Assembly: GCF_019578655.1 (NCBI RefSeq)
Contig: NC_063256.1
Span: 20,746,005 to 20,810,004, forward strand
Direction: 5' to 3'
Origin: Ricinus communis
Lineage: Eukaryota; Streptophyta; Magnoliopsida; Malpighiales; Euphorbiaceae
Length of the DNA: 64,000 nt
Part shown: piece after piece, positions 21,412 through 34,225 of the stretch
How the letters are laid out: each line of letters begins with the position of its first letter
Position numbering within the stretch: position 1 is the first letter of the stretch
The notes under the pieces: generated by a model
The model's database searches: none
What the model was told of the DNA's origin: nothing
What the model saw: only the letters and a program-made list of their open reading frames with translations
Translations under genes and position numbers: made by a program

Positions 21412-23564
21412 TAATAGTTCTCAAATGTCTTCTTTTCTTTCTTCAGCTATTTTAATAACCCATTATCCCCTTCACGAGATTTCTCAACCTACCTCAGTTC
21501 TTGAACCGCCGTATCTTTACCCACTAACTTGGCTTATTTATCAAAGTCGTTGTTTGCCCATATATCTTTTGCCTCGGTGGTTTGGACCTCACACTCATCT
21601 CTGAAACTGTACCAGATGTCTATGGCCATGACCAACTTCTTTTCTCCTTCCTTCCAAACCTCCAGAACACAAGGTTCACAAGTTGTTTTATCATCTGACC
21701 CCAGCCACTTGGCACAATATCCTCGATTCGAATATCAACTGAAGGTGGCTTCGAATAGCGGATCTTAAAATCAAATTTGACTAAAGGCTGACCCAATAGG
21801 TTTTCACATTCATATTGAAGAAGTTGCTCAACTTGCCATTCCCACAATCAATCAAGTCTTGAATCTCATGCTTGAGATAGTTGCACTGGTCCATCACATG
21901 CCCGAAAGCCTGGTGATACTCATAATACTAACCATTGTGAGGTTTATTAAGTTTTTCGCTCCATTTTAGGTGATGAAAACCACGGATAGTGATTCCCCCA
22001 GATCGGTGAAGGTTCTTTGTGGGTTATTTGGTTCGGTTTATGGCTCTGGCTCATGTCAAAGTTTGTCTTCGAAAGAGATCATGACCTCCTCATTACTAAA
22101 GTCAAGGGTGATCATCGGCACTTGGTTTGATGGTGGTGTGTTGTAGTTTGGTAGGGGTTTCTTCTGGTACTAGTTGGTTTGGATCGGTCAGTTTTCCAAC
22201 ATCAATAAGGTCTTGAATTTCATGTTTTAGTCAGATGCAGTTGTCTGTATGGTGGCCAGGTGCTTGGTGGAACTTGCAGTAAGTGTTGAGTTTGTAACCA
22301 ATTGTATTTAGGTTAAGTGGGTTTTTTAGGGTGGTTAGTTGGAGCATGCCATTCTGCACTAACCTCTCAAAAATCTTTGAGAGAGATTGCCTGAAGTTGG
22401 TGAACTTCCTCAATTGTTAGACATCATTCACATGCAAAGTTTTACTCCCTCCAGCCTGATAATTCGACCTTCCGTCGTTTTGCACAGTCTTCCTCTTATG
22501 GATTTTAATTTTCTTCACCTGAAGCCCCTCATCATACAGGTCCATAAAAGTATTTGGGCTCATCATCTGAAGCCTTTTGACCCAACTAGGAAGAACATTT
22601 CAAACCACCATATGAACTTGTTCCTTTTTAGAAGGCTTGTTCTTCATCAACCCAGCCTTATTTCTCCACCTGGTTAAGAAGTTAGAGAATAACTCATTTG
22701 GTTTTTGCTTAGTGGACCCAAGATCTCTAATTGAGAATTCTGATTGAGTATTATAGTCATATTGCTTAACAAATTAGTTACGTAGATCATGCCATTCAGC
22801 TTTGGCGGGTTTTTCTAGACCATGATATTAGTTTAGAGCAGGTCCTTCTAGTGATAGCAAAAATAACTTGATAATTTAGGTTCTACTCAGCTGTGTAGTT
22901 TCCATGATGGTACTACTTTAGATGAACCTTTGGATCACTAGTCCCATTAAACTTGTTCATCTCGAGCATATTGAACTTTGCAAGCAACTTATCTTCACCC
23001 GTTAATACCAATTCCTTGAAATCATATGTCAGGTCTGGCCCTTTGATTTCCAACATGTCTTGCATTTGTCAAGCCTAGCGCTTAAACCACTTACATTTCA
23101 TTAGTGGCAAGGGCTATCTCCCATTTGGCTTGGTCCAGCAAATACTCATCAAAATCCTAAAAATTTTGAGGCACTCCACTTCTAGTAGGGTCTTCGCCAC
23201 TGGTAGCAGCAACAATAGCGGCAGCGATTGCAGCAGCAGTCTCAGTTACAACTACAACTGGGTCAATAGTAATAGGAGGATTAGCTGGTGCAATCAGAGT
23301 AACAGGTAGGGCTTGATTTGCAGCCATCCACATCAAAAGTTGTTGGAGTTCCTTTGGGATCACAGCCCTCAGATCGTCGATGACAGCATTCTTAAGGATC
23401 TCAACATGATGTTTATTAGCACATTTGTTGGGCATTTCGGATGTAGCTTCAGTCTCATTTGTGGAAGCTTGATGTCCTAGCTTTTCAAGGAGCTCTAACA
23501 TTCTCTGGATTCTCAATGAGATTGGTACCTTCTCCAGCCTCCACTCTTGTCTCCTCCAACCCAA
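21412..23564 (-). pseudogene. Tat-1 gag relic
   Basis: Starts near 23564 with an amphipathic N-terminus (KVPISLRIQRMLELLEKLG) and an Ala/Val-rich stretch near 23200. Further in are frames with LTRWRNKAGLM and NKPSKKEQVHMVV (about 22700-22600), then RKFTNFRQSLSKIFERLVQNGML and YCKFHQAPGHHTDNC-LKHEIQDLIDVGK (22413-22200). These match the capsid and CHHC-like YC-FHQ-GH-T-C segment of Tat/Ogre gag. A second run with the same HEIQDLID pattern near 21860-21900 suggests an internal duplication or two overlapping fragments. Many stops. Confidence 0.85.
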
Positions 23565-24420
23565 AAGAGTGTCTATATGGCTAAAAATAAAAGGTTAGTA
23601 TGATACATGTAATGCATGAGATGCATGATGCACGTACTATGCACAAAGACAGAAAAGAAAAAGATTAGCACACACATTAATATACAAAGCATCCCTCCAA
23701 CCTAATTACTCTTACACACTGTTCACGGTGAGTCTTTCTTCCCTAGGATTTTGGGTCTCGACTTCCTATTAGTAGGGAATAGTAGGCCCGACGCGCATGT
23801 CATGAACTCTCAAAGCAAATAAAATAAACAAAGCAATGTTTCCCAATATAAGTATAAAGCCTGCATATTTTGGGCTTGGGGCTTAATTCCACATGCTCTT
23901 GGGCTGAGGCTTTCTAATATGTGGGATTTGAGTACATATAAGGAGAAACATCTCAAATAGCAGGCAATAAGGTTCTTAGGGGAGATTACTACTGTCATTA
24001 CTGTGAGTTGAGTCTTGCATGAGGATAAAAGGGTGCAACAGGTAAAGTGTTCTTTTTTAGCTCATCTCCCTACTCAAGGGTCCATGCGATGAAGGAAATT
24101 CACTTATTATATGTGAGTGATGGTTAACTAATATCGCAATTTCAAGGTTCGAGTGGAACCAAAGACCTACTAACCAACGCCATCAGGGCTATAGGGACCA
24201 AAAAGCACAATGTGTGAAAGTGGTATAGTGATCCAAGGACCACTAGTTAACTAATAGAATTAAAGACAAACATATACTAGAATCAGCTTCTCTTATCCCT
24301 AGTAGAGTCGTCACTATGGGCAGCAATTTCAGATGTGCATCCAAGTGTCTTTAGTGACTACAACACTGCAAGGCTTTTCAACCTAATTGAGAACACGCTA
24401 ACTAGTCATAGAGACTAGTG
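23565..24420 (-). other. Tat-1 5' untranslated leader
   Basis: About 850 bases between gag and the primer site with no coding frames of note. It contains moderately GC-rich stretches such as the GAACCAAAGACCTACTAACC region, but no tandem repeats. Expected leader of a Tat/Ogre element. Confidence 0.55.
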
Positions 24421-24438
24421 CGAAGATGGGAGTCGCCA
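24421..24438 (-). other. Primer binding site, tRNA-Arg type
   Basis: On the minus strand TGGCGACTCCCATCTTCG begins like the TGGCGACTC primer site of Tat/Ogre elements, which is complementary to tRNA-Arg. It fixes minus orientation for Tat-1 and places the 5' LTR to its right. Confidence 0.72.
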
Positions 24439-25855
24439 CCCGAGTAATTCAATGGGACACTTTTACTAATGAGTGACATTTCTCGATTCCATAAGGAAGC
24501 TTATGCCATAAATTCAGAAATAGATCTGAAAGCCAACTTCCTTATTTGTGTATCTTTATCATCAATTTTATTGTTTAACAGGCTATTCCTTATAAATGCA
24601 ACAGTTATATATTACACATCAAGCACTAAAACATGTGAGGTCTTTGTGAATCTAATCCCTTTTTTATTAAAGCCCAATCCATGCTTAAAGTTATTAACCT
24701 AACTTACTAATTAATTATGTACAAAGCCACCTAGTCTAACCCTCTTACAAGTTATGCTTTGATTTTCAACCTTTAAGCCTAATATACTACATTTTATGAA
24801 AAGACCCAATTAAATGTTCTTAAATCTAAATATGGTCCAATTGATTCAATTAAAGCATGACAAAGATCAACCATTAAGTTTATATGGATTTTAAAGCCCA
24901 ATTAATTAACCTAATGGATTACAGTTTTCATAATAGGTCAATTTTAAGGCTTACTGTCTATATGTCAATTTTAATTTAAGCAATCACACAGTAGATATTT
25001 GGCATGCATCATAGATAAAGTAAAAGATAAAGTGCAGAAAGTAAATGTAGCTATTACAACCCACCTACAACTGAAAAATGAAAGTACAAGCACCTAAAAC
25101 TAAGTTATAGTACATAAAATCGCTAAAATACATCAGAAACTCGAAAATCAAACTAAAACCACGCACAGCCGATCGGTTCAAGGTGTTGAGCCGATCTTGC
25201 ATTGAGCCAATCAGCTTTGGGGGGCTTCAGGCGGCTTTCCTACAGTTTTCCTTAATTTCTCATTACCCCGAGCCAATTTTCACATGCACAAAAGGTAAAA
25301 ATTTCGTTAGAACGTGTAAAATTAACAAAAAAATAAAATATAAACCAATTATATTTACTATTTATTAATTAATCAAATTCAAAACTTAATAAAATCATAT
25401 TATCATATTCAAAATCTTATGTTTTCTTATTATCAAATTCAAAACCAAATAAAATCAGCATATTAAATGGAAAGGAATTCTAGTCTAGTCATGTGAATCA
25501 TGTGAAACAAACATCAAGAATAAAAAAAAAAATCTAATCATGTTTCTATAAACAAATATTAAAGAATCATTTAAGGAAGGGATGTTGATGATGTGGATGT
25601 AAGGGAACCCTCAAGTTTTCATTGTTGGTTATTATTCTACGAGTCTCAAGAGACAAGGAAGCTGTTAAATCAAAGAGTGGTTGGGAGTCCAATTCTGCTT
25701 TTGGGATTTTAGAAAAGTTTTTGTCATTCTTCAATGGGTATCCTAATTTAGAGCTCTTTCTTAGTGGTTGGCTAATGGCTAATTCTTTGTATATGTCGAT
25801 GTAGTTAAAAAACTTTGAGAAGTGTTGCTAACCATAGACCTAGGGTGTATCCATC

Positions 25856-25863
25856 TATTTATA
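25856..25863 (-). promoter_or_regulatory. TATA box of the Tat-1 LTR
   Basis: TATAAATA on the minus strand, in a GC-containing context (CTACTACTATAAATAGATGG). It is conserved in Tat-2 near 55298-55305 (ATAATATTCTATTTATAGGAG region on the plus strand). It is the likely transcription signal of the element. Confidence 0.55.
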
Positions 25864-26131
25864 GTAGTAGGGCTAGGAAATAGAGATAATTATTCAATTA
25901 TTTGGAAAATAAACTTGTAATTATCCCTCCCCTTTATCAGATTAATATCAAATAAAAATGGATTAAATCTTTTTATATTTAAACAATTATCATTAAAAAT
26001 ATTTAAAAAATTTCAATAATTATCATAAGTACCTTCTAGAAACTTATTTCTTTGCAAATTTTTGATGTTTTAGGTCAATATATAGATAAAATGGTATTAG
26101 ATTCAAAAGAAATGCCCAATTAGCAATGTGC

Positions 26132-26147
26132 AGAGCCGATCGGCTCT
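26132..26147. repeat. Perfect 16-bp palindrome AGAGCCGATCGGCTCT
   Basis: A perfect inverted repeat in the U3 part of the Tat-1 LTR, followed at 26170-26184 by a decayed copy (AGAGCCGATTGGCTC). It is the best-preserved instance of the motif shared by all Tat LTR segments in the window. Confidence 0.9.
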
Positions 26148-26442
26148 ATGTAGAGCATTGGCTGTACACAGAGCCGATTGGCTCAATGGGTAAAAGTTTT
26201 AAAAATTTGACAATTTAGTCCCTGAACTTGTGAAAATTGCCATTTCACCCCCTCAAACTTTATTTTTTCTATCAATTGGGTCCAAATTGATTCTAAAAAA
26301 GTAATTTTAAGTCCAATTATTCCCACCCTTCACTCATATTCGCCCTTTCTTAATCTCTCGAAACTCAAGAAAAGGCAGTAACTTTCATCATTGGTTTTCC
26401 GTAATTCCCTCGATATCTAGATCCGGAATATGGATGCTGACA

Positions 26443-26680
26443 CAAAGTCTTCATCGTCGCTCCTATCCTTGTCCCGATAATTCGGTGGCGACTCCACTTT
26501 TTCGATGGTCTTAAGATCATCGTGATCCCTTAGAGCCCTCAATCGAATGACTCATTTTGAAACAGGCCTAGTACGAACAACAATTCCATGACATAGTGAT
26601 AAGGCCACAATCGCTTGGGGCTAGTCCTAAAAAGCCATAATCACAATACTATTAGCCATTTCCATCAGAGTAGCTTCACC
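26443..26680. other. Flank of the Tat-1 LTR with an outward primer-site-like motif
   Basis: Plus-strand TGGCGACTCCAC at 26486-26497 looks like the start of a tRNA-Arg primer site, but it points away from the Tat-1 LTR. No coding frame. It may be leader sequence of another Tat copy in plus orientation. Confidence 0.4.
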
Positions 26681-26689
26681 GGAAAAAAG

Positions 26690-27700
26690 AAGTTAGGATT
26701 AATAAAATCTTATTTATGTCCAACGATATTATAAGAAAGACTAAGTAATTTAGCTATATTATTAATTGGAAAAGATTTACTTTCTAAACTTGAATACAAA
26801 ATTTTAATTAGTGATCTTGTATATTAAAAGGTAAGAAAAATAAATTTTAAATAGATTTTAAAATTTATCTATATTGTGGAAAGCCACAAGTTAAATTTAG
26901 CCTAGGACCACAAAGAGTGTTGTGCGAGCTCCTTACATCTTCTTCTCATATGTTGGGTAATTTAAGGCTCCCCATTCAACTTCTCACTTAAATAGGTAAT
27001 TGGATGACCTTCTTACATCAGATCAACTTCAATACTAATACTTGAAGAATTACTCAATCTCAAATGTTTGTTAAAGTTAGGTAAAGCAACTAAATCTGTT
27101 GAAATTAACTTTTCTTTAAGCAAATGAAAACTAACTCACCCCACTTAAAGCCAACACTTTTCTTAATTAGTTCAGTTTATGGTGTGCTAAGCTACTAAAA
27201 TCTTTTACAATTCTCCTATAAAAGCTAGCTAAACTAGAGAGACTCCTCATGTCCCTAACACAAGTAGGCATCGGCCACTCCTTAGTAGCCTTAAGCTTCT
27301 CTTGATCAACCTCATTTCTATGAGTACTCAAAATAATACTTAAGACTATAAGCTTGTTAATGCATAAAGAATACTTTTAAGTTCAAATATAAAACTCTTT
27401 GGGCAAAACCTCCAAAACCTTGCGAACACGACCTAAATAATCGTCAAAGCTACAACTATAAATAAATATATTATCAAAATATACAATTATAAATTTACCT
27501 ATAAAGACATGCAAACATGATTCATAAGTCTCATAAATATGCTAAATGCATTAATTTTAAACCAAAAGATATAACTAACCACTCATATAATCTGTGTTTT
27601 GTTTTAAATATAGCTTTCCAGATTCATCATCATCTTGCATGAATAACCTTTTCTTCAGTTCAATATTAGAAAGCACAGAAGTACCATACAATTCAATATA
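26690..27700 (-). pseudogene. Highly decayed chromovirus-like RT relic
   Basis: Scattered minus-strand frames resemble the gypsy RT palm-thumb region: FDDYLGRVRKVLEVLPKEF and a KC-LC-NKLI-like stretch (27470-27330), ELIKKSVGFKWGE (about 27180-27140), and a short YLYL-like frame near 27470. Every frame is interrupted, and the order is that of pol on the minus strand. Lineage is uncertain; chromovirus-like by the LRKVFEVLRKE pattern. Confidence 0.5.
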
Positions 27701-29470
27701 GTACACATGAGACCTTACAATTGATTAGGAGAAAAAGATTTAAGTGTGTTTTAAGCCACTTTGATAGTTTAAGTCTTTCTTCTTATCACTTGGACTTATA
27801 TTATATGTCTATTTCTTAAAAAATATAATCAATTAATTTATTAATCATATATAAAACCAATTGTACATATATAAATGATATGCTATTTCTTAAAATTAGA
27901 AATAGTTGTATATTCAAAAATTAATTTATTATAAAATAATTGACATGCTGTAAGACTAAAATTATTGTTTAATTAAATTATAACTTATTAGTTAATATAT
28001 TAATTATAAATATAATACTTATGTATCAAAAATAAACATACATATAAAAATTTACATATTAATAATACAAATATAAAAAAATTTCATGTTTCAAATATAT
28101 ATTAAGATAAAACAAATTATCTTTTTATTAGTTATTTTTATAAGTATAATGTAATCTGCTAATATAAAATTCTTAAGAAAAATGGATAGATACTTAGTTG
28201 TTTAACATTAAGTCCGCTAATTTATTTTTTCCTTTCATAATAACTATGAGCTATAGTTGTTAAGTCTTGAAGTATATCATAATCATAACATATATATAAA
28301 AGTGTAAAGAAGAGAAGGACAAATAAATTTATTGAAAGGGCTTCATGATTAGTGTTGTTAAAATTATTTTAGTCTTTTTACTAATTTTAGTACAACCATA
28401 ACATATACACAAGTGCGAACAGATGGAGGACAAACAAATTTACTAAAAGAGCCTTATGATTAATGTTGTTAAAATTAATTAATTTAATATTTTTACTAAT
28501 TTAATATAATTTAATAAGAAGTATAATATATGTAAGTATATGATAGATAAAATTTATATTATCAAACATTTATATTACAGGTATTGCACTCTTAATTGTT
28601 AATGAAAAAAATGCAATGGTCGGCTACTTCAATAGTAACATTTAATATCTTTTGAATTCTTAATTTTATTATCTTTTTTCACTTTGGTCTGAAATTTGAA
28701 AAATCTTTTCAATTTGATATAATATCCCTTATAAATTTAGTATTTAGAAATCCATGGATGAATTTCATTTTATATTTTTATTTTGCGGCAATTATAGATA
28801 AATAAATGAATGAAAGAATAATAATTATATTAGATTAAATAATTATTAGATAAATAAATAAATAAAGCTTTTAATGTGAACTATATAAGTTAAGATAAAA
28901 CTAAGAAAAAAGAAGAAGAAGAGTAGATTTGAAACAAACAAATGAGCAAAATAGTAATTGATAATATATTAATTTATATAAATAAATAGCAGTAGTATAA
29001 AGCGAAATTTGTATAAAAAATAGAACACTTAAATCGGGTAGTTAATTTGTCTTTATAACCTTTCGATTAATTTGATTGTGAGAGATCAAGATAGTCGTAT
29101 TATATTATATTATATTTATATAAATGCAATTCAATAATTATAAAAAGAAATAATCGGATAAGAATATATTAATATAAAAAATAATCTGAATAAAAAAGAA
29201 AGTCATGTATAACTAATTTGTTGAGAGAGAAAGTTTGATAAAGATATGAGAGAGATGCTCTAACAAGTATATTTGAAGTAGAGTTAAAGACATCGGTTCA
29301 TATTCTTAGACTTTCCATATATCTATAGAACATTTTACTTTAGACAACAAAAGTGGTTTGTTCTATATGTTCCTTCTGTCCTTTTCATCTTATCTAAATA
29401 AGCTATTTTTCTTTCTTTATTGCTAATTCTCTTTTCCATTATCTTATCCTTTTCTTTATCTCATTCCCTA
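27701..29470. other. AT-rich DNA without recognisable genes
   Basis: About 1.8 kb of very AT-rich sequence with short direct repeats, for example two related segments at 28255-28350 and 28395-28500 sharing ATAACATATA-ACAAGTG-GAA and GTTGTTAAAATTA. No coding frame, LTR termini or structural RNA seen. It may be pre-insertion host DNA or decayed transposon. Confidence 0.45.
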
Positions 29471-29479
29471 CTATGAATA

Positions 29480-30300
29480 TAGTTAATATCACCATGCAAG
29501 ATCTCATTCGACACAAATAATTACATTGTGAAGATTTGGTGCTGGACTTAGAACCTGAGGTCTCTAAGGGAAAATCTTTATCTTCAAAATTAGTAGGTAA
29601 AGTCTATTCTACTGAAACTTTTAGTAGTCATATTATCAAGGAAGCCATGGCCTCTGCAGGGAGACTTTCATCACCTCTATCAGTTTCCAAGCTTGGAAGA
29701 GATTTATTTTTGTTTCATTTAAAGGACCATAATGATTTTTCTAAGATTTTAGTTGGAAGACCGTGGTTAGTTCAACATTAGCTCATCAATATTCAATTGT
29801 GGCCAAAAGATAAAGTTCTTTCTAAAATTAAATTTTCTTTACAGCCATTCTGAATTGAGGTAAAGAATCTACCTCCTAACTCGGTTACCTAATTAAATGT
29901 GGTGAAAATAGAATGATTATTTGAAAGTTTACTAGGAGTGGACACTAGAGGGTTATAGGGCGGTTTAATGGTCAAATTCATGAGGCTAAGGGTAATTGTT
30001 CGTATCCATCACCCTCTTCCCAAAAGATTTAGATTTAAAGGAGTTAATTCAATGGAAAGATAGTGCCCTATTTGTTTTGAAAAATATACTAGATATCTGT
30101 TAGTTGTGTGGTACAATAGGGCATATAGCAAAGTTATGCTTTATAGAAAGTAAAACAATAGTCTCGTCTGCTAGTGAGGGTCCAGGAGCTTCAGTTCCTT
30201 TATTTGGTCACTCAGATCCCTCCCAAACATCTCAAGTTACTGAAGTAGATAAAGGTAAACGCCCCGTTTCACTAGCATGGAAGAGTACATGCTAAATGAC
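29480..30300 (+). pseudogene. LINE ORF1 relic (DUF4283 and zinc knuckle)
   Basis: ORF1 of plant L1-like LINEs encodes an RNA-binding protein. The frame at 29536-29781 reads LVGKVYSTETFSSHIIKEAM and LFLFHLKDHNDFSKILVGRPWLVQH, the DUF4283 pattern, followed after a stop by INIQLWPKD. The zinc knuckle near 30095-30140 reads C-LCGTIGHIAKLC, with a TAG stop in the first loop. Later Ser/Pro-rich frames follow. No start can be fixed. Continues into ORF2 after about 30300. Confidence 0.8.
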
Positions 30301-31075
30301 TTATTTGCAAATAGGTCTAATTTTCTATGTCCAGGTGGCTATCATGATAGAGGCGACAATTATGTCAACTGTCCTTGCTAGTTCAACTACTTAGCCAACT
30401 GCTCCTGCATGTTAGTCTTCTATGCAGGTTACTGAAAGAATGGTGCCAGAGTTTCAAATGAAGATAATATTTTATTAACCGCTCCAATATCTATTGATGA
30501 AGCTCGAGATGCTGCCTTCTCAATACATCCAGAAAAAGCCCCGAGATAGGATGGATTTACGGGTCTGTTCTTTCATTGACATTAGGATGTTATTAAGGAT
30601 GATTTATTTTCAACTATCTCAAGTTTCTTTACAGGTGCCCCTCTTATCTGAAATACCAATCATACTATAATTTCTTTGATTCCTAGAAATCATAATCTGA
30701 CCAAAATATCTAAATGGCATCCAATTAGCTGATGCGTAGTTTATTATAAGATCATAGCAAAATTGCTAATCCAAAGACCTCAAAAAACCATGCCTCATCT
30801 AATAAAAGAGAATCAAAGTGCCTTCATAGCTAGGTGATAAATCACGAATGATATTTTGGTGTGTCATAAAATTGCCCACTATCTCAAATTTTAGAAATCT
30901 GGAGCGAAAGGTGGAATGGCTTTAAAATAGATATGGCCAAATCAGATGACAAGCTGGAATGGAATTATATTAGGCACATGCTTCAAGTCTCTAGATTTCT
31001 AAAGCTTGGATTTGGAGGATTATGGCTTGTGTTACATTGATCACATACTCGGTCAACATTAATGGTGTTAGAGTA
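30301..31075 (+). pseudogene. LINE ORF2 relic, RT N-terminal part
   Basis: ORF2 encodes the endonuclease and reverse transcriptase of the LINE; most of the endonuclease is missing here. From 30660 the frame reads TIISLIPRNHN, TKISKWHPIS, YYKIIAKLLIQR, NQSAFIAR, ITNDILVCHKIAHYL and GAKGGMALK, up to the VNING block at 31060-31075. This is RVT_1 fingers and palm sequence. It is interrupted at 31075 by an LTR insertion with AATGG target duplication and continues at 34226. Confidence 0.85.
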
Positions 31076-34000
31076 TGCCTTAAAGATAAAAAGTCGTTAG
31101 ATAATCTATGTTAATTTATACATGACAATTGATGGCACACAATTATACTAAAGGCATTATTCGACTCTAATGGTACGAGTAGTCGGGTATTACTAAGGAA
31201 TAATCCAAGCCGTTAGAGATGAACACCATGGAATGTAAATAAAAATGTAAGAGAAATTATAAAGCGAGTTTATAATGATGAGGTTCTCATTACATACATT
31301 TTTAAACTTTGTTCACAGTCGATGTTTGATGATGTGCGAAAAATACATACATCTAAATGGGGTTTCTAAGATTGATTTTATATACATTTGGATGTGAATT
31401 GGTCCCAACACTCGCCCTATGTGTTTGTTTGTGTGCATTAGGTCCAAAAGAAGTCAAAGTATGATAAAGGGAAGAATTGGAGCATAATTGGACGTCAAAG
31501 CTGCCGAAACAAGCTAAGTATGCCCATGAGGAAGGTTAATGTTCCCAACCCCAACACGACCCTGTTGGATGCATCAAACATCAAAGAAAAAAGAGGTTTT
31601 TAGGGAGCATGGCCACAGAGAGTAACACGGGCATTAACACTAGAACGTGTTGGGAATACGTGCATCAACACGGCCATGTTCATGGCAGCTGGTCAAATTC
31701 ATTTAAGAAGAAAGAAAAGAGAAAAAGGGAGGCAGCTAGGGTTAGAACGTCCAAAACTCATCTTTTTCTCCGTTAAAGGGTTTTCTGAGTTGAAACTAAG
31801 AGAAAAGGAGACTTGGATCAAGGTTTCACTTGGATTCTCTTCGAAGATCAAAGATTAGCGAGGATTGTTGATTGGTTTCAATCCGAGTAAGAGGAACAAG
31901 AATCGATCCAAAATTGGGCACAAGGAATTAGAGCTATTTACTCTCATCCAAGGGTGTATTCGGGTTCCTCTACCTTTACTTATTTTTTATAATTGAATTC
32001 TTGTTGGTTGTGATTATGAACATGATTAGCTAAACTTATTAACCCATTGGGGTTCTTTATCTATGGATTTTTGTACTTCAATTTTGAATTGAATGTATTG
32101 ATTGTCAATATTGGTTTGCAATGGAAGTATTTATTGATTTGTTCTTCATATCTTGTTGAATGATTTTTGAAATTTGAATGATCTTGAGAAAGACATTTAG
32201 GTTTGGATTGTCCTTTGCAACCTAGAATTGAATTCGCCTAGAGATAAGGTGTTCGTTCTACCGGATTGAGAATTAACAACTCTCAATAGTGTTAAATGGT
32301 ACATAATGCTAATTTGGGTAATTAGAGTTAGGAAGAGATTTCAATCTAATTAATCTAAGTTAAGATGTTAGTGTCCTTGAGAAAGGCATTAATTGTATAG
32401 AGATTTTCCCACGGAAATTGGATTCAATCAATCAATTCCACCCTTAGTTTCCATTCCTTAGAGACAAGAATTCCCAAAGAGTTATTCCTTTACTTGAATT
32501 AATCATTCCCTAGTATACGTAGTTCGACAACAATTAGAGTAGATATTAGTTAATTTAGGAATTATTCATTAACACCATTTTTTCTATGATTAGATAACAG
32601 AGAAGATTGAGTAGATTTAGGTTCACACTTTCCTTGGGGAATACGACACTTGGTACTCGCCGTTAGCTATACTCCACTGATAGGTACACTGCCTTAGGTC
32701 ATAGTCTTGCTTGACTTAGCACACATCATTTGATCAAGAATTAGATAATGATTGAATACTCGAGACTACCATAATGTATTATCACTTACTTGTAAAGTAA
32801 GCAATCTGTCTCATAGGGTTGAGGAATAGAGATTCTGAGATAAGTATATAGGTGCTTGTTACAAGAATAGGTTCATTGAACACGACCCTACTAAGTAGTC
32901 TATGGAATTTACCCCAAGTGTCTATGGACAATATTTTTATGACAATCATGTAACACGTGATCCTTAGACTTGAGATAAAAATATATTATTTTATATGAGG
33001 ATTACTATACTTTGATACTATCTTATATTCTCCTATCCATAGAGTGCTTAAGGGATAGTCATTGGGTATAGTAAGAGTTATATGAAGATAATAAATTATC
33101 AATAAAGAATTCATTACCCAAGGTAATATGTCATGGGATCTTATCCTAATGATTCTTAATATGCTTTAACATGGAAATCCTTGGCCAAGGTTGTTTAAAT
33201 GAAGATTATGAAAAGTGTTTCATATATCTTATTTTGGATGTTATATGCAATTATCAAGAACAAATATGATTGATTTAATTATAGAGTTGACACTTGCATC
33301 CATGCTCTATGAATCAATTGGGATAAAAGTATAACAAAAGGATTGAATTACATTATGAGATTGTTCACTATAAAGGTAATCTTTTCTCAAATTTAGGTGG
33401 TCATGATGCATTACTAGATGCCAATCATAATCTATGAAATATGAATTAAGTTAATTAGAGAATTAACATTAAATTAAAAGGGTTTAATTCATAATTCATA
33501 ATTCATTGCCAACATGTTAGAAACCTTTTGGGTCATACACAAATGGGCTCAAAGTTGAGATTAAAATGAGGCTTAAGATTGGGCTTAAGTTTATATATAT
33601 TAGGCCTAATTAAAAGCTAATTAGTTTGATACATATTGGGCTATGATATTCGGCCATAAAGGCCCTATAACTATGCTTATGTATTAATTAAGTTAACTTA
33701 GTCTAAACAAGCCTAATTAAGGCCTAACTTAAGAGTAAATAAGGCCTTGCTTGTTATAAGACTAGGTTAAATCCCATTTATATATTTATGGAGTATGATA
33801 GGCGGTTAGGGATGTGTAACTATGAAGGAGAATGATGCCATCAACACTTAATTAATTAAATTAATTAAGATTCAACCTAGCTTGGAACTAGCACTTACTT
33901 CTCATCATCTCTATTCTCTCTCTTGTGAAGGATTGTTTATAGGAGATTCCAACTTTGAAGCTTTTTGTGGATTACCATTAGAGGCTGGTCATTTGAGTAG

Positions 34001-34225
34001 CTTTAAAATGCATGAATCATTTTTTATCATTCTTGAAGAATCAAGAATCAACAAAGCAATAAGCACCCCTTGGAATAGGCAGCACATACCCTTTGTAAGG
34101 CTTCCCCATCTTTTGCTTATTTTTGTATGTCATGACTATCTAAATCAATGAGATCCTTGGTGGGAATTAAGAAAAATTTTAAATTTCTTACGCCTTTCTT
34201 TATGTTTTAATTTCAATTCCCAAAA
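31076..34225 (+). mobile_element. LTR insertion in the LINE, itself split by a solo Athila LTR
   Basis: Starts TGTTAGAGTATGCC and ends near TTCAATTCCCAAAA (probably a decayed CCCAACA). It is flanked by AATGG at 31071-31075 and 34226-34230. Removing the nested solo LTR leaves about 1.75 kb without internal duplication or pol motifs, so it looks like one large LTR or a very small non-autonomous element. The family resembles copia-type LTRs (TGTTAGAGTATG start). The frame at 33882-34151 is not recognisable. Confidence 0.75.
31330..32728 (+). mobile_element. Solo Athila-type LTR, plus orientation
   Basis: Starts TGATGTGCG, ends ACACATCA, and is flanked by perfect TTTGA duplications (31325-31329, 32729-32733). 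It is the reverse-complement relative of the LTRs at 44421-45831 and 48831-50243. Shared blocks include ATCTAAATGGGGTTT, GGATGTGAATTGG and GATAGGTACACTGCCTTAG. ACACGG/CCGTGT palindromes are at 31545-31690. Solo form implies LTR-LTR recombination. Confidence 0.9.

Larger units (their letters stand above)
24474..26442 (-). repeat. Tat-1 5' LTR (about 2 kb)
   Basis: On the minus strand it starts TGTCAGCATCC at 26442 and ends in TGTCA near 24474. The 3' boundary is approximate, because the distance to the primer site is unusually long (about 35 bases). It is homologous to 50485-50907 and 54641-55865. A TATAAATA box lies at 25856-25863 (minus). AGCCGATCGG-type inverted repeats occur at 25167-25215 (downstream part) and 26132-26184 (upstream part). 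The sequence is strongly AT-rich between 25300 and 26120. Confidence 0.8.

Noticed and set aside
28255..28500. Possible MITE in AT-rich DNA
   Set aside because: Two related AT-rich segments exist, but no terminal inverted repeats or target duplications could be defined.
31676..31858. 60-residue open frame in the solo LTR
   Set aside because: Lies wholly inside a non-coding LTR and is not conserved in the homologous LTRs at 44421 and 48831.
33882..34151. 89-residue open frame near the end of the LTR insertion in the LINE
   Set aside because: No recognisable motif and inside an LTR-like sequence; chance frame.
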